From NCBI GenBank assembly GCA_016711805.1, contig JADJSH010000015.1, positions 1 through 64,000 on the forward strand: 64,000 nt of DNA, given 5' to 3'. This DNA is from Bacteroidota bacterium. GTDB lineage: Bacteria; Bacteroidota; Bacteroidia; B-17B0; Aurantibacillaceae. Positions within the stretch are counted from its first letter, which is position 1, and the number at the start of each line of letters is the position of its first letter. Both the position numbers and the translations under genes were made by a program. Shown in pieces: positions 28,466-36,255 of this stretch. The notes beneath the pieces were generated by a model. The model was given only the letters and a program-made list of their open reading frames with translations. It had not been told where the DNA came from and ran no database searches.

Positions 28466-29749
28466 ATGACTTTAAATAGAAAACAAGCTCCTGATTTTAA
28501 AACCATTGATAAAATTCACATTCAACACGCTGTTGAAAATACATTAGACAATGGTCTCAAAGTATATACGATTGATAGCGGTTCGCAAGAACTAACTAAG
28601 ATTGAATTTTTGTTTAAGGCAGGCATGTATTATCAATCACAACCATTATTAGCTTCAGCTGCTAATAATTTGTTGGAGACAGGCACTAAAAATTATACAG
28701 CTAACGAATTATCGGATAATATTGATTTCTTCGGTTCATTCTTTGAATGTTCTGTTGAACAAGATTTTGCATCCTTAGCATTGTTTAGTTTAAATAAATA
28801 TTTAGATAAGAGCTTGCATTACGTTGAAGATATTATCAAAAATCCAACATTCCCGAAAGATGAATTTGATATTTATATCTCTAATAAAAAACAAAAGCAT
28901 TTAGTGAATTCAGAGAAAGTAAACGTGTTAGCGCGTCGTCGTTTTTCTGAGTTAGTGTTTGGAGAAGAACATCCTTACGGTGTAACCGTAAAGGATGACG
29001 ACTTTGATAAATTGACTTTAGAAAGTGTGATTGAGTTTTATAAAACATTTTATCATTCGGGAAACTGCACTATTATTGCTTCAGGTAAATTATCAAAAGA
29101 TTTAATTGAAACCTTAAATCGTTTTTTTGGAAAAACTACATGGGGAGAAGTACAAGCTATTCCTGTGCCTAAAATGGAAGTGCAAACAACTAAACAACTT
29201 AAATATTTTATTGAAAAACCAGACGCTATTCAATCAGCTGTTAGAGTTGGACGATTAATGTTTAATAAAAAAAATCCAGACTATTTTAAATTCCAAGTAT
29301 TAAATACCATTCTTGGAGGTTATTTTGGTTCACGTTTAATGACAAATATTCGCGAAGATAAAGGCTATACCTATGGTATTGGTAGTGGATTAGCATCTTT
29401 GGTAAATGGAGGATTTTTTTATATTTCAACTGAAGTGGGAACAGATGTAACCAATGATACTTTAAAAGAAATTTATAAAGAAATAAAATTATTACGAGAA
29501 GAGTTAGTAGATGCGGATGAATTAGAAACCGTTCGTAATTATGTATTAGGTCAGTTTTTAAGAAGTGTTGATGGACCTTATTCATTAGCAGATAAATTTA
29601 AGGCTATTTGGGAATTTGATTTGGGATACGATTATTTTGAAAAATATTTTGAAGCCGTTAAAACCATTACTCCCGAAGAAATAAAATCTTTAGCAAATAT
29701 GTATTTGCAAGAAAAAGATTTAATAGAATTAGTTGTAGGAAAAAAATAA
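28466..29749 (+). CDS. M16 (insulinase-like) family protein without the zinc-binding motif
   Basis: A two-domain M16 fold protein of 427 residues with no signal peptide. The opening LDNGLKVYTIDSGSQEL and FKAGMYYQSQPLLASAANNL align with M16 peptidases, but the HxxEH zinc site expected in the latter segment is missing (ASAANNLLETGT in its place). The second half keeps the substrate-binding Arg/Tyr region (SRLMTNIREDKGYTYGIGSG). This pattern is that of the non-catalytic subunit of heterodimeric M16B peptidases. Such subunits usually sit beside an active partner, and none is seen within several kilobases, so the partner lies elsewhere or is absent. The GT4 gene starts 6 nt downstream. Confidence 0.88.
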   Translation: MTLNRKQAPDFKTIDKIHIQHAVENTLDNGLKVYTIDSGSQELTKIEFLFKAGMYYQSQPLLASAANNLLETGTKNYTANELSDNIDFFGSFFECSVEQDFASLALFSLNKYLDKSLHYVEDIIKNPTFPKDEFDIYISNKKQKHLVNSEKVNVLARRRFSELVFGEEHPYGVTVKDDDFDKLTLESVIEFYKTFYHSGNCTIIASGKLSKDLIETLNRFFGKTTWGEVQAIPVPKMEVQTTKQLKYFIEKPDAIQSAVRVGRLMFNKKNPDYFKFQVLNTILGGYFGSRLMTNIREDKGYTYGIGSGLASLVNGGFFYISTEVGTDVTNDTLKEIYKEIKLLREELVDADELETVRNYVLGQFLRSVDGPYSLADKFKAIWEFDLGYDYFEKYFEAVKTITPEEIKSLANMYLQEKDLIELVVGKK

Positions 29750-29755
29750 AATTAA

Positions 29756-30886
29756 GTGGCTAAAATTTTTATCATAGGTCCTGCATATCCTTTACGTGGT
29801 GGTTTAGCTACGTTTGATGAGTTGTTTTGTAAAGCATTCAATGAACAAGGACATGATTGCGAAATTATTTCCTATAGTTTGCAGTATCCAAATTTTTTAT
29901 TTCCTGGAAGTACACAATTTGATACTAGTGGTAATGCGCCCAAAAATATTAAAATTCATACCTTAATTAATTCGGTGAATCCCTTATCGTGGATTAAAAC
30001 GGCGCGTTTTATTAAAAAACAAAAACCTGATTTTATAGTATTCCGTTTTTGGATTCCGTTCATGGGACCAGCCTTAGGAAGTATTGCCCGTATGGTTCGT
30101 AAAAGTGGTGTAAAGGTTCTAGCGATTACTGATAATGTCATTCCTCATGAAACACGACCAGGTGACGTTGCTTTTGCAAAATATTTTATTAATGCTTGTG
30201 ATGGTTTTGTAACCATGAGTAAAGCGGTGATGAAAGACTTAGAGAAATTTACAAGTACAGTACACAAAAAATATTTATTACATCCTTTATATACTTCTTT
30301 TGGTGAGAAGCTAAATAAAATAGAGGCAAGAAAAGCTTTAGAACTTCCAATGGATAAACAACTCGTTTTATTTTTTGGACTAATTAGAAACTACAAAGGC
30401 TTAGATATGTTATTGGATGCAATGAATGAATTAAAGTCTAATCCAAATATCAATCTGGTAATTGCAGGAGAGTTTTATGAGGATAAACAACCGTATTTAG
30501 ATTTGATTAAAAAATATGGAATCGAAAATCAGGTTATTTTACATGGTAAATTTATTGCTAATGAAGATGTGAAATTATATTTTTCAGCAGCTGACTTAGT
30601 AGCTTTGCCGTATAGAAGCGCCACACAAAGCGGAGTGACGCAGGTGTCGTTTCATTTTGAAGTGCCAACCTTAGTAACTAATGTTGGTGGATTAGGAGAA
30701 ATTATTCCGGATAAAGTAGCAGGTTATGTGGTTGAATCAAATGGTAAATCAATTGCAGATGGCATTAAAGATTATTTTGAAAATAACAGAATGCCATCTT
30801 TTACCGAAGGAATGAAAAAAGAAAAACAAAAATATGATTGGAAAATTTTTGTAGATGAAGTCATTGATCTCTATAAAAAAATATAA
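29756..30886 (+). CDS. Glycosyltransferase family 4 (GT-B) protein
   Basis: A GT-B glycosyltransferase of 376 residues. The GTG at 29756 is the start: AKIFIIGPAYPLRGGLATFD gives the usual N-terminal strand and Gly-rich loop. The C-terminal nucleotide-sugar domain has LVLFFGLIRNYKGLDMLLDA, LVIAGEFYEDKQPYLDLI and the acceptor-side signature SGVTQVSFHFEVPTLVTNVG. It probably adds a sugar to lipopolysaccharide or another surface glycan from an NDP-sugar at the inner membrane. It is followed closely by a heptose-kinase-like gene, which supports a role in envelope polysaccharide. Confidence 0.88.
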   Translation: MAKIFIIGPAYPLRGGLATFDELFCKAFNEQGHDCEIISYSLQYPNFLFPGSTQFDTSGNAPKNIKIHTLINSVNPLSWIKTARFIKKQKPDFIVFRFWIPFMGPALGSIARMVRKSGVKVLAITDNVIPHETRPGDVAFAKYFINACDGFVTMSKAVMKDLEKFTSTVHKKYLLHPLYTSFGEKLNKIEARKALELPMDKQLVLFFGLIRNYKGLDMLLDAMNELKSNPNINLVIAGEFYEDKQPYLDLIKKYGIENQVILHGKFIANEDVKLYFSAADLVALPYRSATQSGVTQVSFHFEVPTLVTNVGGLGEIIPDKVAGYVVESNGKSIADGIKDYFENNRMPSFTEGMKKEKQKYDWKIFVDEVIDLYKKI

Positions 30887-30892
30887 TATTAA

Positions 30893-30919
30893 TGTCACCC
30901 TGAGCGGAGTCGAAGGGTA
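30893..30919 (+). repeat. Dispersed intergenic repeat, CTGAGCGGAGTCGAAGGG type
   Basis: TGTCACCCTGAGCGGAGTCG is the best copy of a short element in the 47-nt gap before the GHMP kinase gene. Related copies lie at 3586-3601 (reverse), 45062-45088 and 10862-10880. Confidence 0.65.
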
Positions 30920-30933
30920 TATAAAGGATTAAA

Positions 30934-31958
30934 ATGATAATAAGAAGTAAAGCACCTTTAAGAATTGGTTTAGCGGGTGGAGGAACAGATGTTTCGCCAT
31001 ATAGTGATATTTATGGCGGTGCTATTTTAAACGCTACCATTGATTTATATGCTTATGCTAGTTTAGAACCATTAGACAATGGTAAAATTGAATTTTGTAT
31101 TGACGGTACTGATAAATCTTTATCAGTTGCTTCAGAAAATGAATTAAAATTGGTTGATGGCTTCGAATTATTTATTGGAGTGTATAATCGTTTGGTGAAA
31201 GAATTTGATTTAAAACCTTTATCATTTCGTTTAACATCTTATATCGAAGCACCTCAAGGATCAGGATTAGGAACTTCTTCAACAATTGTAGTGTCGTTAA
31301 TTGGTGCTTTTGTGGAATGGTTGAAGTTGCCTTTAGGAAAATATGATATTGCACGTTTAGCATATGAAATCGAACGTATTGATTTAGGAATGAGTGGAGG
31401 AAAGCAAGATCAATATGCGGCAACTTTTGGTGGAATTAATTTTATGGAGTTTTTAGCGGATGATAAAGTGATTGTAAATCCATTGCAATTAAAGGATGAA
31501 GTGCTTTATGAATTAGAATTTAATTTACTATTATACTTTACCGCAACACAACGATTATCTGCTACTATTATTAACGAGCAAGTAAAGAACGTAAAAGATA
31601 AAAATGAAAAATCGGTTGATGCGATGCATAATTTAAAAGAGCAAGCACAGCAAATGAAAGATAGTTTGTTGCGTGGCGATTTAAATAAAATTGGTGAGAT
31701 TTTACATTTTGGTTGGACGAACAAAAAACAAATAGCTCATTCAATTAGTAATGAGTTAATTGATAAAGTTTATACAACAGCCATTAATACCGGCGCAACA
31801 GGAGGTAAAATATCAGGAGCAGGTGGCGGGGGCTTTATGTTTTTTATTGTCCTGGTGTTACTAAAGTAAAAGTAGCACGAGCGATTGAAGGTTTAGGTGG
31901 CAGAGTACAATCTTTTAAATTCACCCAACAAGGTTTAACAACTTGGACGAGTTTATAA
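30934..31958 (+). CDS. GHMP kinase, D-glycero-D-manno-heptose 7-phosphate kinase-like (frame shift near 31840)
   Basis: A sugar kinase of about 341 residues. Motif 1 is SKAPLRIGLAGGGTDVSPYS, followed by GGAILNATID; the ATP loop is APQGSGLGTSSTIVVSLIG; motif 3 is TGGKISGAGGGGFMFF. These match HddA-type heptose-7-phosphate kinases and the kinase half of related bifunctional enzymes. The frame ends early after GGGFMFF; adding one T to the six-T run at 31841-31846 continues YCPGVTKVKVARAIEGLGG to a stop at 31958. Its place beside a GT4 gene suggests nucleotide-heptose or similar sugar supply, although GmhA and GmhB are not here. Confidence 0.85.
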
Positions 31959-31965
31959 ATCTATC

Positions 31966-32409
31966 ATGAACTATTTCACCTCCATTTTTGCTTTTATGAT
32001 TAGTGCTGTTGCTTTTTGGTTCAGTATTAAATTTATTAGTTTGTATTTAAAAGTAAAAAAGTGGAATAGAGTAAAGGCTACTATTCTTTCAAAAGAAATT
32101 TTTCTTCATCCTAAAGTTTCATCGTCTCGTTCTCCTTATGGTATAAAAGTAAATTATACTTACCAAGTGGGTAGTTCAACGCATAATGGCCATAGAGTGT
32201 ATTTAGTTGAATTAGCTGGTGGGCAAGCAAACTACATGAAAAGCACTGCAGAACATAAATTAAATAAAATAGAAGATACAATGTTAGTTTATGTCAATCC
32301 ACATGACCCAACACAATCGGTGATGTATTGCGAAGGAATTGGTTTATACATCCTAGTATTTATTATGGCTATTATTGCTTTTTTAATAGGATTGTCTAAA
32401 GTTTTATAA
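31966..32409 (+). CDS. DUF3592 family membrane protein
   Basis: A 147-residue protein with one hydrophobic helix at each end (SIFAFMISAVAFWFSIKFIS and YILVFIMAIIAFLIGLSKV) around a soluble beta-rich middle. The middle contains IKVNYTYQVGSSTHNGHRVY and YVNPHDPTQSVMY, both typical of DUF3592. No biochemical role is established to my knowledge. The gene begins 7 nt after the corrected stop of the GHMP kinase gene, so it may be cotranscribed. Confidence 0.83.
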   Translation: MNYFTSIFAFMISAVAFWFSIKFISLYLKVKKWNRVKATILSKEIFLHPKVSSSRSPYGIKVNYTYQVGSSTHNGHRVYLVELAGGQANYMKSTAEHKLNKIEDTMLVYVNPHDPTQSVMYCEGIGLYILVFIMAIIAFLIGLSKVL

Positions 32410-32412
32410 ATA

Positions 32413-32447
32413 AACCCTGCCGAAGGTTTAATTTCGACAGGGCTTTA
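32413..32447 (+). terminator. Probable terminator between convergent genes
   Basis: CCCTGCCGAA and TTCGACAGGG form an imperfect stem followed by only a short T run, so it is weaker than others in the window. Confidence 0.55.
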
Positions 32448-32472
32448 GGTTTTATTGTTGTTTAATTAAAAC

Positions 32473-33717
32473 CTAATTACAGTGGTGTTTTATACAACTT
32501 GATTCTATGAATCGAATATCCAATTGTAATTGTGTGAGGTTTCTTAAAACACATAATAAAGGATTATGATAAAATTTTATTTTTTCCCAACTTCCATCTA
32601 TTCCCATTTCGTCTTTCTGAGATGAAAGATTGATGAGCTTTGCACTGTTTTGTTCGTAAGTAGAGGAAATGTAAGAATTAAAGTTTATTAAATCCTCTTT
32701 CAGATTTTTCAAATTATCTTTTGCATCTCCATTTTCAGTAAACAACATCCTTGTTGGGAAATCATAATTGGTGCTAAGTCCACTATTTTCTAAATCTTGA
32801 TAGTTTATTTCTCTTATTGAACTGTCGCCTTCCATTTGTTGAATAAAATTCAATTTCATTTTTTCAATTTTTTCACACAAAGCATTACAGGTCAGTTTTA
32901 ATTTTTCCTGCGACGCTTTATTATTTGAACTATCAACAGATAAGTTATAACTTATCTTATTTTGTTCGGTAGCATAATGATAGCTGTCTTCCATGTGTTG
33001 GTCGCTCTGAATTGTTTTTTTCTGAACAGTAAAACTTGGTCTTAGACTGGTTTGCAAGAAGAATACCCCTGCCAAAATGATCAAAATGAGAGTTGTCGTG
33101 ATGGTATTAATCTTGTTTGCTTGATCTCGTATCCCATTAAAAAAATATAACGGAATAAACACTAAAGCAAATAGGCCGAGTGTCATGAACCACATAGCAT
33201 TTGCTCCTGGCCAATGCATCACTTTAAATAGTGCATTTAGGCAAAACAGAATACCATTAATAGTTCCTATGGCAAGCACCAGTTTTGCTCGGCTTTCTGT
33301 TGTTTCGTTTTTTTTGAATAAGAATAGTAAAGGTAAATAAACAAGTACTCCAATTGCCATCCCTAAAATAATCAGCATTGACGCTCCAGGCCAGTGCATA
33401 AACTTAAAGAATGAGCCAATTATAAAAAATGTTGCTGCAGCGATTCCGCTATTAATCATTATCTTTTTCATAGTGTAATAGTTTTTGTAAGTTAATAACA
33501 GGAGAGTCTCTTCTTCAATTTCCCATAATTCATCTTTATAAAATGTTTGTATGGTTTTTTTGTAGAAGTTCTCGAAGTCTCCATTTTCTTCGAGATTGTT
33601 TTCAATGATACAACAAACATGATCTAGTAGGTTTTGCTGCAGGCTCTCCATCTCAACGCCACGTGCACCGATGTCGCTGAGGATATAGTCTATTTGTTGA
33701 TCACTGATGCGGTACAT
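32473..33717 (-). CDS. Membrane protein with two GldL-like FK-MHWPGA motifs and a GldM-like C-terminal region
   Basis: A 414-residue protein of unusual design. Residues 1-80 are cytosolic (LQQNLLDHVCCIIENNLEEN, EEETLLLLTYK), a domain style often encoded next to PadR repressors. Residues 85-195 hold about four helices arranged as two repeats, each with FKFMHWPGA or FKVMHWPGA (104-112, 164-172), the hallmark of GldL, the ion-channel half of the T9SS/gliding motor. The GldL membrane Glu after the motif is not seen in either repeat. A further helix (206-222) leads to an exported helical region ending SWEKIKFYHNPLLCVLRNL, QLQLDIRFIES, which resembles the first GldM domain. It starts 1 nt after the PadR gene. 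The fusion reading is inference from motifs. Confidence 0.72.
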   Translation of the reverse strand: MYRISDQQIDYILSDIGARGVEMESLQQNLLDHVCCIIENNLEENGDFENFYKKTIQTFYKDELWEIEEETLLLLTYKNYYTMKKIMINSGIAAATFFIIGSFFKFMHWPGASMLIILGMAIGVLVYLPLLFLFKKNETTESRAKLVLAIGTINGILFCLNALFKVMHWPGANAMWFMTLGLFALVFIPLYFFNGIRDQANKINTITTTLILIILAGVFFLQTSLRPSFTVQKKTIQSDQHMEDSYHYATEQNKISYNLSVDSSNNKASQEKLKLTCNALCEKIEKMKLNFIQQMEGDSSIREINYQDLENSGLSTNYDFPTRMLFTENGDAKDNLKNLKEDLINFNSYISSTYEQNSAKLINLSSQKDEMGIDGSWEKIKFYHNPLLCVLRNLTQLQLDIRFIESSCIKHHCN

Positions 33718-33718
33718 A

Positions 33719-34060
33719 TTAAGCCGTTTTCGGTTTAATGTCTAATAAAAATTTCATTGTATCCATAAAGTCAGCTAACTCGCTCACTTTTTCTTTGGTT
33801 TTGTTTTTTCCACTCGGGCTCAAGCTATAATATTTCCTAACGCGCTTTCCAATAAATTCAGTTTCGGTAGTTACTAATCCGTCACTTTCCAAAGCATGTA
33901 AAGTTGGATATAAAGCACCTTCGGTAATTTGAATTTTATCTAAGGTTAGTTCTTTTACACGTTGTGTGATTTCGTAACCATACATTTTTTTATTATCGGC
34001 TAATAACTTTAAAACAATGGTTTTAAGCGTGCCTTTTATGAGTTCTGAAGAGTAAATCAT
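33719..34060 (-). CDS. PadR family transcriptional repressor
   Basis: A 113-residue winged-helix regulator. The family blocks are intact: LIKGTLKTIVLKLLADNKKM, YGYEITQRVKELT, ITEGALYPTLHALESDGLVT and the wing GKRVRKYYSLSPSGKNKTKE. PadR proteins usually repress the adjacent membrane-protein gene and their own transcription. Here the downstream gene starts 1 nt after the stop, so the two are probably translationally coupled, and a dyad overlaps the promoter. The short C-terminal helix (VSELADFMDTMKFLLD) is the dimerisation element. Confidence 0.93.
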   Translation of the reverse strand: MIYSSELIKGTLKTIVLKLLADNKKMYGYEITQRVKELTLDKIQITEGALYPTLHALESDGLVTTETEFIGKRVRKYYSLSPSGKNKTKEKVSELADFMDTMKFLLDIKPKTA

Positions 34061-34084
34061 GATGTTATAAGTTAATACTTAAGA

Positions 34085-34109
34085 CAAAGATACATAAGAA
34101 TCTAATGTA
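34085..34109 (-). promoter_or_regulatory. Promoter -7 element with an overlapping dyad, probable PadR operator
   Basis: On the minus strand TATCTTTG (34085-34092) fits TAnnTTTG, about 25 nt before the PadR start. TACAT-n9-ATGTA (34091-34109) forms a dyad overlapping it. Known PadR sites use ATGT/ACAT half-sites, though in the opposite order, so operator function is inference. Confidence 0.45.
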
Positions 34110-34236
34110 TTTGACTATTATGCTAAAAATAATTTATAATATATTGATAATCAGGCAAATAAAATTATTATTTTTTTATATGAAATTTAAAGTTCAATTT
34201 TGATCAACTATTTTATCAAATAAAAACATTAAAAAG

Positions 34237-35589
34237 ATGGCAATGAATTCAAATAAAATTGGAAAATATATCCTGATGGTCAGCGCTCCTGTTTTTGTGC
34301 TGTCATTACTTTCAATGTTTTTTGTGGAGAGTATGCAGGAAGCCGTTGGAGGTATATTGATACTTAGTTCCTACATTTTATTTTGTGTTAGTTTATCACT
34401 TATTTTTTATAATTCGATCCCTTTAAAAAGAAAACAAGCCATAAAAGTGATTAGTATTATTTCAGGTTTACTTTTTACAACAGGCTGGTGTTTTAAATTT
34501 ATGCGATGGCCAGGAGCTTCAGTTCTCATCATTACTTCAAATTTTCTATTTTCATTTGGATGTTTACCATTGATTATGAAATCTCGATATGAGAAACGAA
34601 TAACAATAGTCTCTGAAAAAACATTAATTCTGAGTATTGCTGATATGATTTCTATCTCATTTATTCTTAATGGGCTCTTGTTTAAAGTTATGCATTGGCC
34701 TGCCGCTCTTTTGCTTATCCAGGCGGGTATCGTCATATTGGTCATCACATTCATATTCTGGAATATTTCTTTTAGGAAAGAAGTCAAATTAAGATTAGTT
34801 GCTGAGGAAAAATTAAAAGAAACCTTGAATGAAGTAGAAGAGAAACAAAAAGAAATTACAGATAGTATCAACTACGCTAAGCGCATTCAGGAAGCTATCT
34901 TACCTTCTTTTGATTTTATAAAAACACATTTGCCAAACTCTTTTATTTATTATCAACCTAAAGATATTGTTGCTGGAGATTTTTATTGGGCTGAGAAAGT
35001 TAACAATGATTTTTTTATAGCTGCAGCAGATTGTACTGGGCACGGTGTTCCTGGAGCATTAGTTTCGGTTGTTTGTTGCAATGCTTTAAATAGAACTGTA
35101 AATGAATTTAAACTAACAGACCCTGGAAAAATATTAGATAAAACACGTGAATTGGTTTTGGAAAGTTTTTCAAAAAATGGGGGAGATATTAAAGATGGAA
35201 TGGATATCTCATTAATTAGTATCAATGGCAACACTATCAAGTGGGCTGGCGCCAATAACCCTTTGTGGTACTATCAAAATAATGAATTAAAGGAAATAAA
35301 AGCGAATAAGCAGCCTATTGGAAAAACAGATCATGCAGAGCCTTTTACCACTCATACAATTGAGTTACAAAGAGGGGATTCTTTATATTTATTTACAGAT
35401 GGTTTTGCTGATCAATTTGGCGGCCCAAAAGGCAAAAAATTTAAGTACAAACAATTAGAAGATTTGCTAGTTTCTTCTAATGATTTGAGTATCAGTGAAC
35501 AGCATTTGACCTTAAAAAATACTCTAAATAGTTGGAGAGGTAAACTTGAGCAAGTGGATGATATTTGTGTCATTGGCATAAGGGTTTAA
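34237..35589 (+). CDS. SpoIIE-type PP2C phosphatase with a GldL-motif membrane sensor
   Basis: A signalling phosphatase of 450 residues. Residues 10-175 are six or so hydrophobic helices with FKFMRWPGA (86-94) and FKVMHWPAA (149-157), the same motif as the divergent GldL/GldM-like gene. A coiled coil (about 183-215, LRLVAEEKLKETLNEVEEKQ) links to the SINYAKRIQEAILPS segment and the SpoIIE domain: IVAGDFYWAEKV, IAAADCTGHGVPGALVS, DGMDISLISIN and YLFTDGFADQFGG, with the metal-binding Asp residues present. Such enzymes dephosphorylate anti-sigma factor antagonists or other partners; none is nearby. The promoter region is shared with the PadR operon. Confidence 0.88.
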   Translation: MAMNSNKIGKYILMVSAPVFVLSLLSMFFVESMQEAVGGILILSSYILFCVSLSLIFYNSIPLKRKQAIKVISIISGLLFTTGWCFKFMRWPGASVLIITSNFLFSFGCLPLIMKSRYEKRITIVSEKTLILSIADMISISFILNGLLFKVMHWPAALLLIQAGIVILVITFIFWNISFRKEVKLRLVAEEKLKETLNEVEEKQKEITDSINYAKRIQEAILPSFDFIKTHLPNSFIYYQPKDIVAGDFYWAEKVNNDFFIAAADCTGHGVPGALVSVVCCNALNRTVNEFKLTDPGKILDKTRELVLESFSKNGGDIKDGMDISLISINGNTIKWAGANNPLWYYQNNELKEIKANKQPIGKTDHAEPFTTHTIELQRGDSLYLFTDGFADQFGGPKGKKFKYKQLEDLLVSSNDLSISEQHLTLKNTLNSWRGKLEQVDDICVIGIRV

Positions 35590-35648
35590 TTTCTAATAAA
35601 TATTAACAATCATTCTGCTACATTTTCATATTTCGTATCTTTAAAGGT

Positions 35649-36218
35649 ATGACAGAAGAAATTGTTTTAAGAGAAGCCACCTTTAGCCCACGAGTAAAAA
35701 CCTACATCTTTTTTGTAGTCCTATTTTTTTTATTTACAAGTGTTATTGGAATTATTCTAGTTCCTTTTTGGATATTTGGATTGGGACAATGGCTGAGTGG
35801 AAAATATTTCACAACCTTGTCTTGTCAAATTACCAATAAGAATTTAAAATTTTCTAAAGGTTTAATCGTGCATATCGAAAAAACTATTCCTGTAGAAAAT
35901 ATTCAGGATTTATCTTTTGTTGGCGGACCAATACTTCGCTATTTTGGTTTAACATTAATTAAAATAGAAACAGCCGGCGGCGGCGGCGGTCCACGCCATC
36001 AAAATATGATGAGCATGTTAGGAATAAACGATGCCGAAAGTTTTAAAACACAAATTTTAGCGCAACGCGAAAAAGTCATCAATCAAAAACATGGTTACAG
36101 TAACAATATTGCAAGCGAAGCAAAGCAATCTCAAGTGATAGATAACACACAACTTTTAACCGACATTAAAAACGAATTAATAGAAATCAAAAATGCTTTA
36201 AAAAACAAAGCTGATTAA
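35649..36218 (+). CDS. Bacterial PH domain (DUF304/bPH2) membrane protein
   Basis: A 189-residue protein. Two adjacent helices near residues 20-50 (YIFFVVLFFLFTSVIGIILV, PFWIFGLGQWL) are followed by a bacterial pleckstrin-homology-like domain with LSCQITNKNLKFSKGLIVH, then PVENIQDLSFVGGPILRYFG and LIKIETAGGGGG. The Gly-rich stretch is a tetra-Gly loop. The C-terminal tail is a charged helix (DIKNELIEIKNALKN). The family is described as membrane-flanking with unknown ligand. It is separated by 59 nt from the SpoIIE gene on the same strand. Confidence 0.82.
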   Translation: MTEEIVLREATFSPRVKTYIFFVVLFFLFTSVIGIILVPFWIFGLGQWLSGKYFTTLSCQITNKNLKFSKGLIVHIEKTIPVENIQDLSFVGGPILRYFGLTLIKIETAGGGGGPRHQNMMSMLGINDAESFKTQILAQREKVINQKHGYSNNIASEAKQSQVIDNTQLLTDIKNELIEIKNALKNKAD

Positions 36219-36255
36219 TTCATAACTTATAACTCAACACTCATAACTAATATAA

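Noticed and set aside
29286..29585. Minus-strand open frame inside the M16 gene
   Set aside because: Antisense shadow, rich in Leu/His/Tyr with no motif.
34407..34871. Long minus-strand open frame inside the SpoIIE gene
   Set aside because: Antisense shadow of a strongly conserved protein; composition is unlike real proteins of the window.
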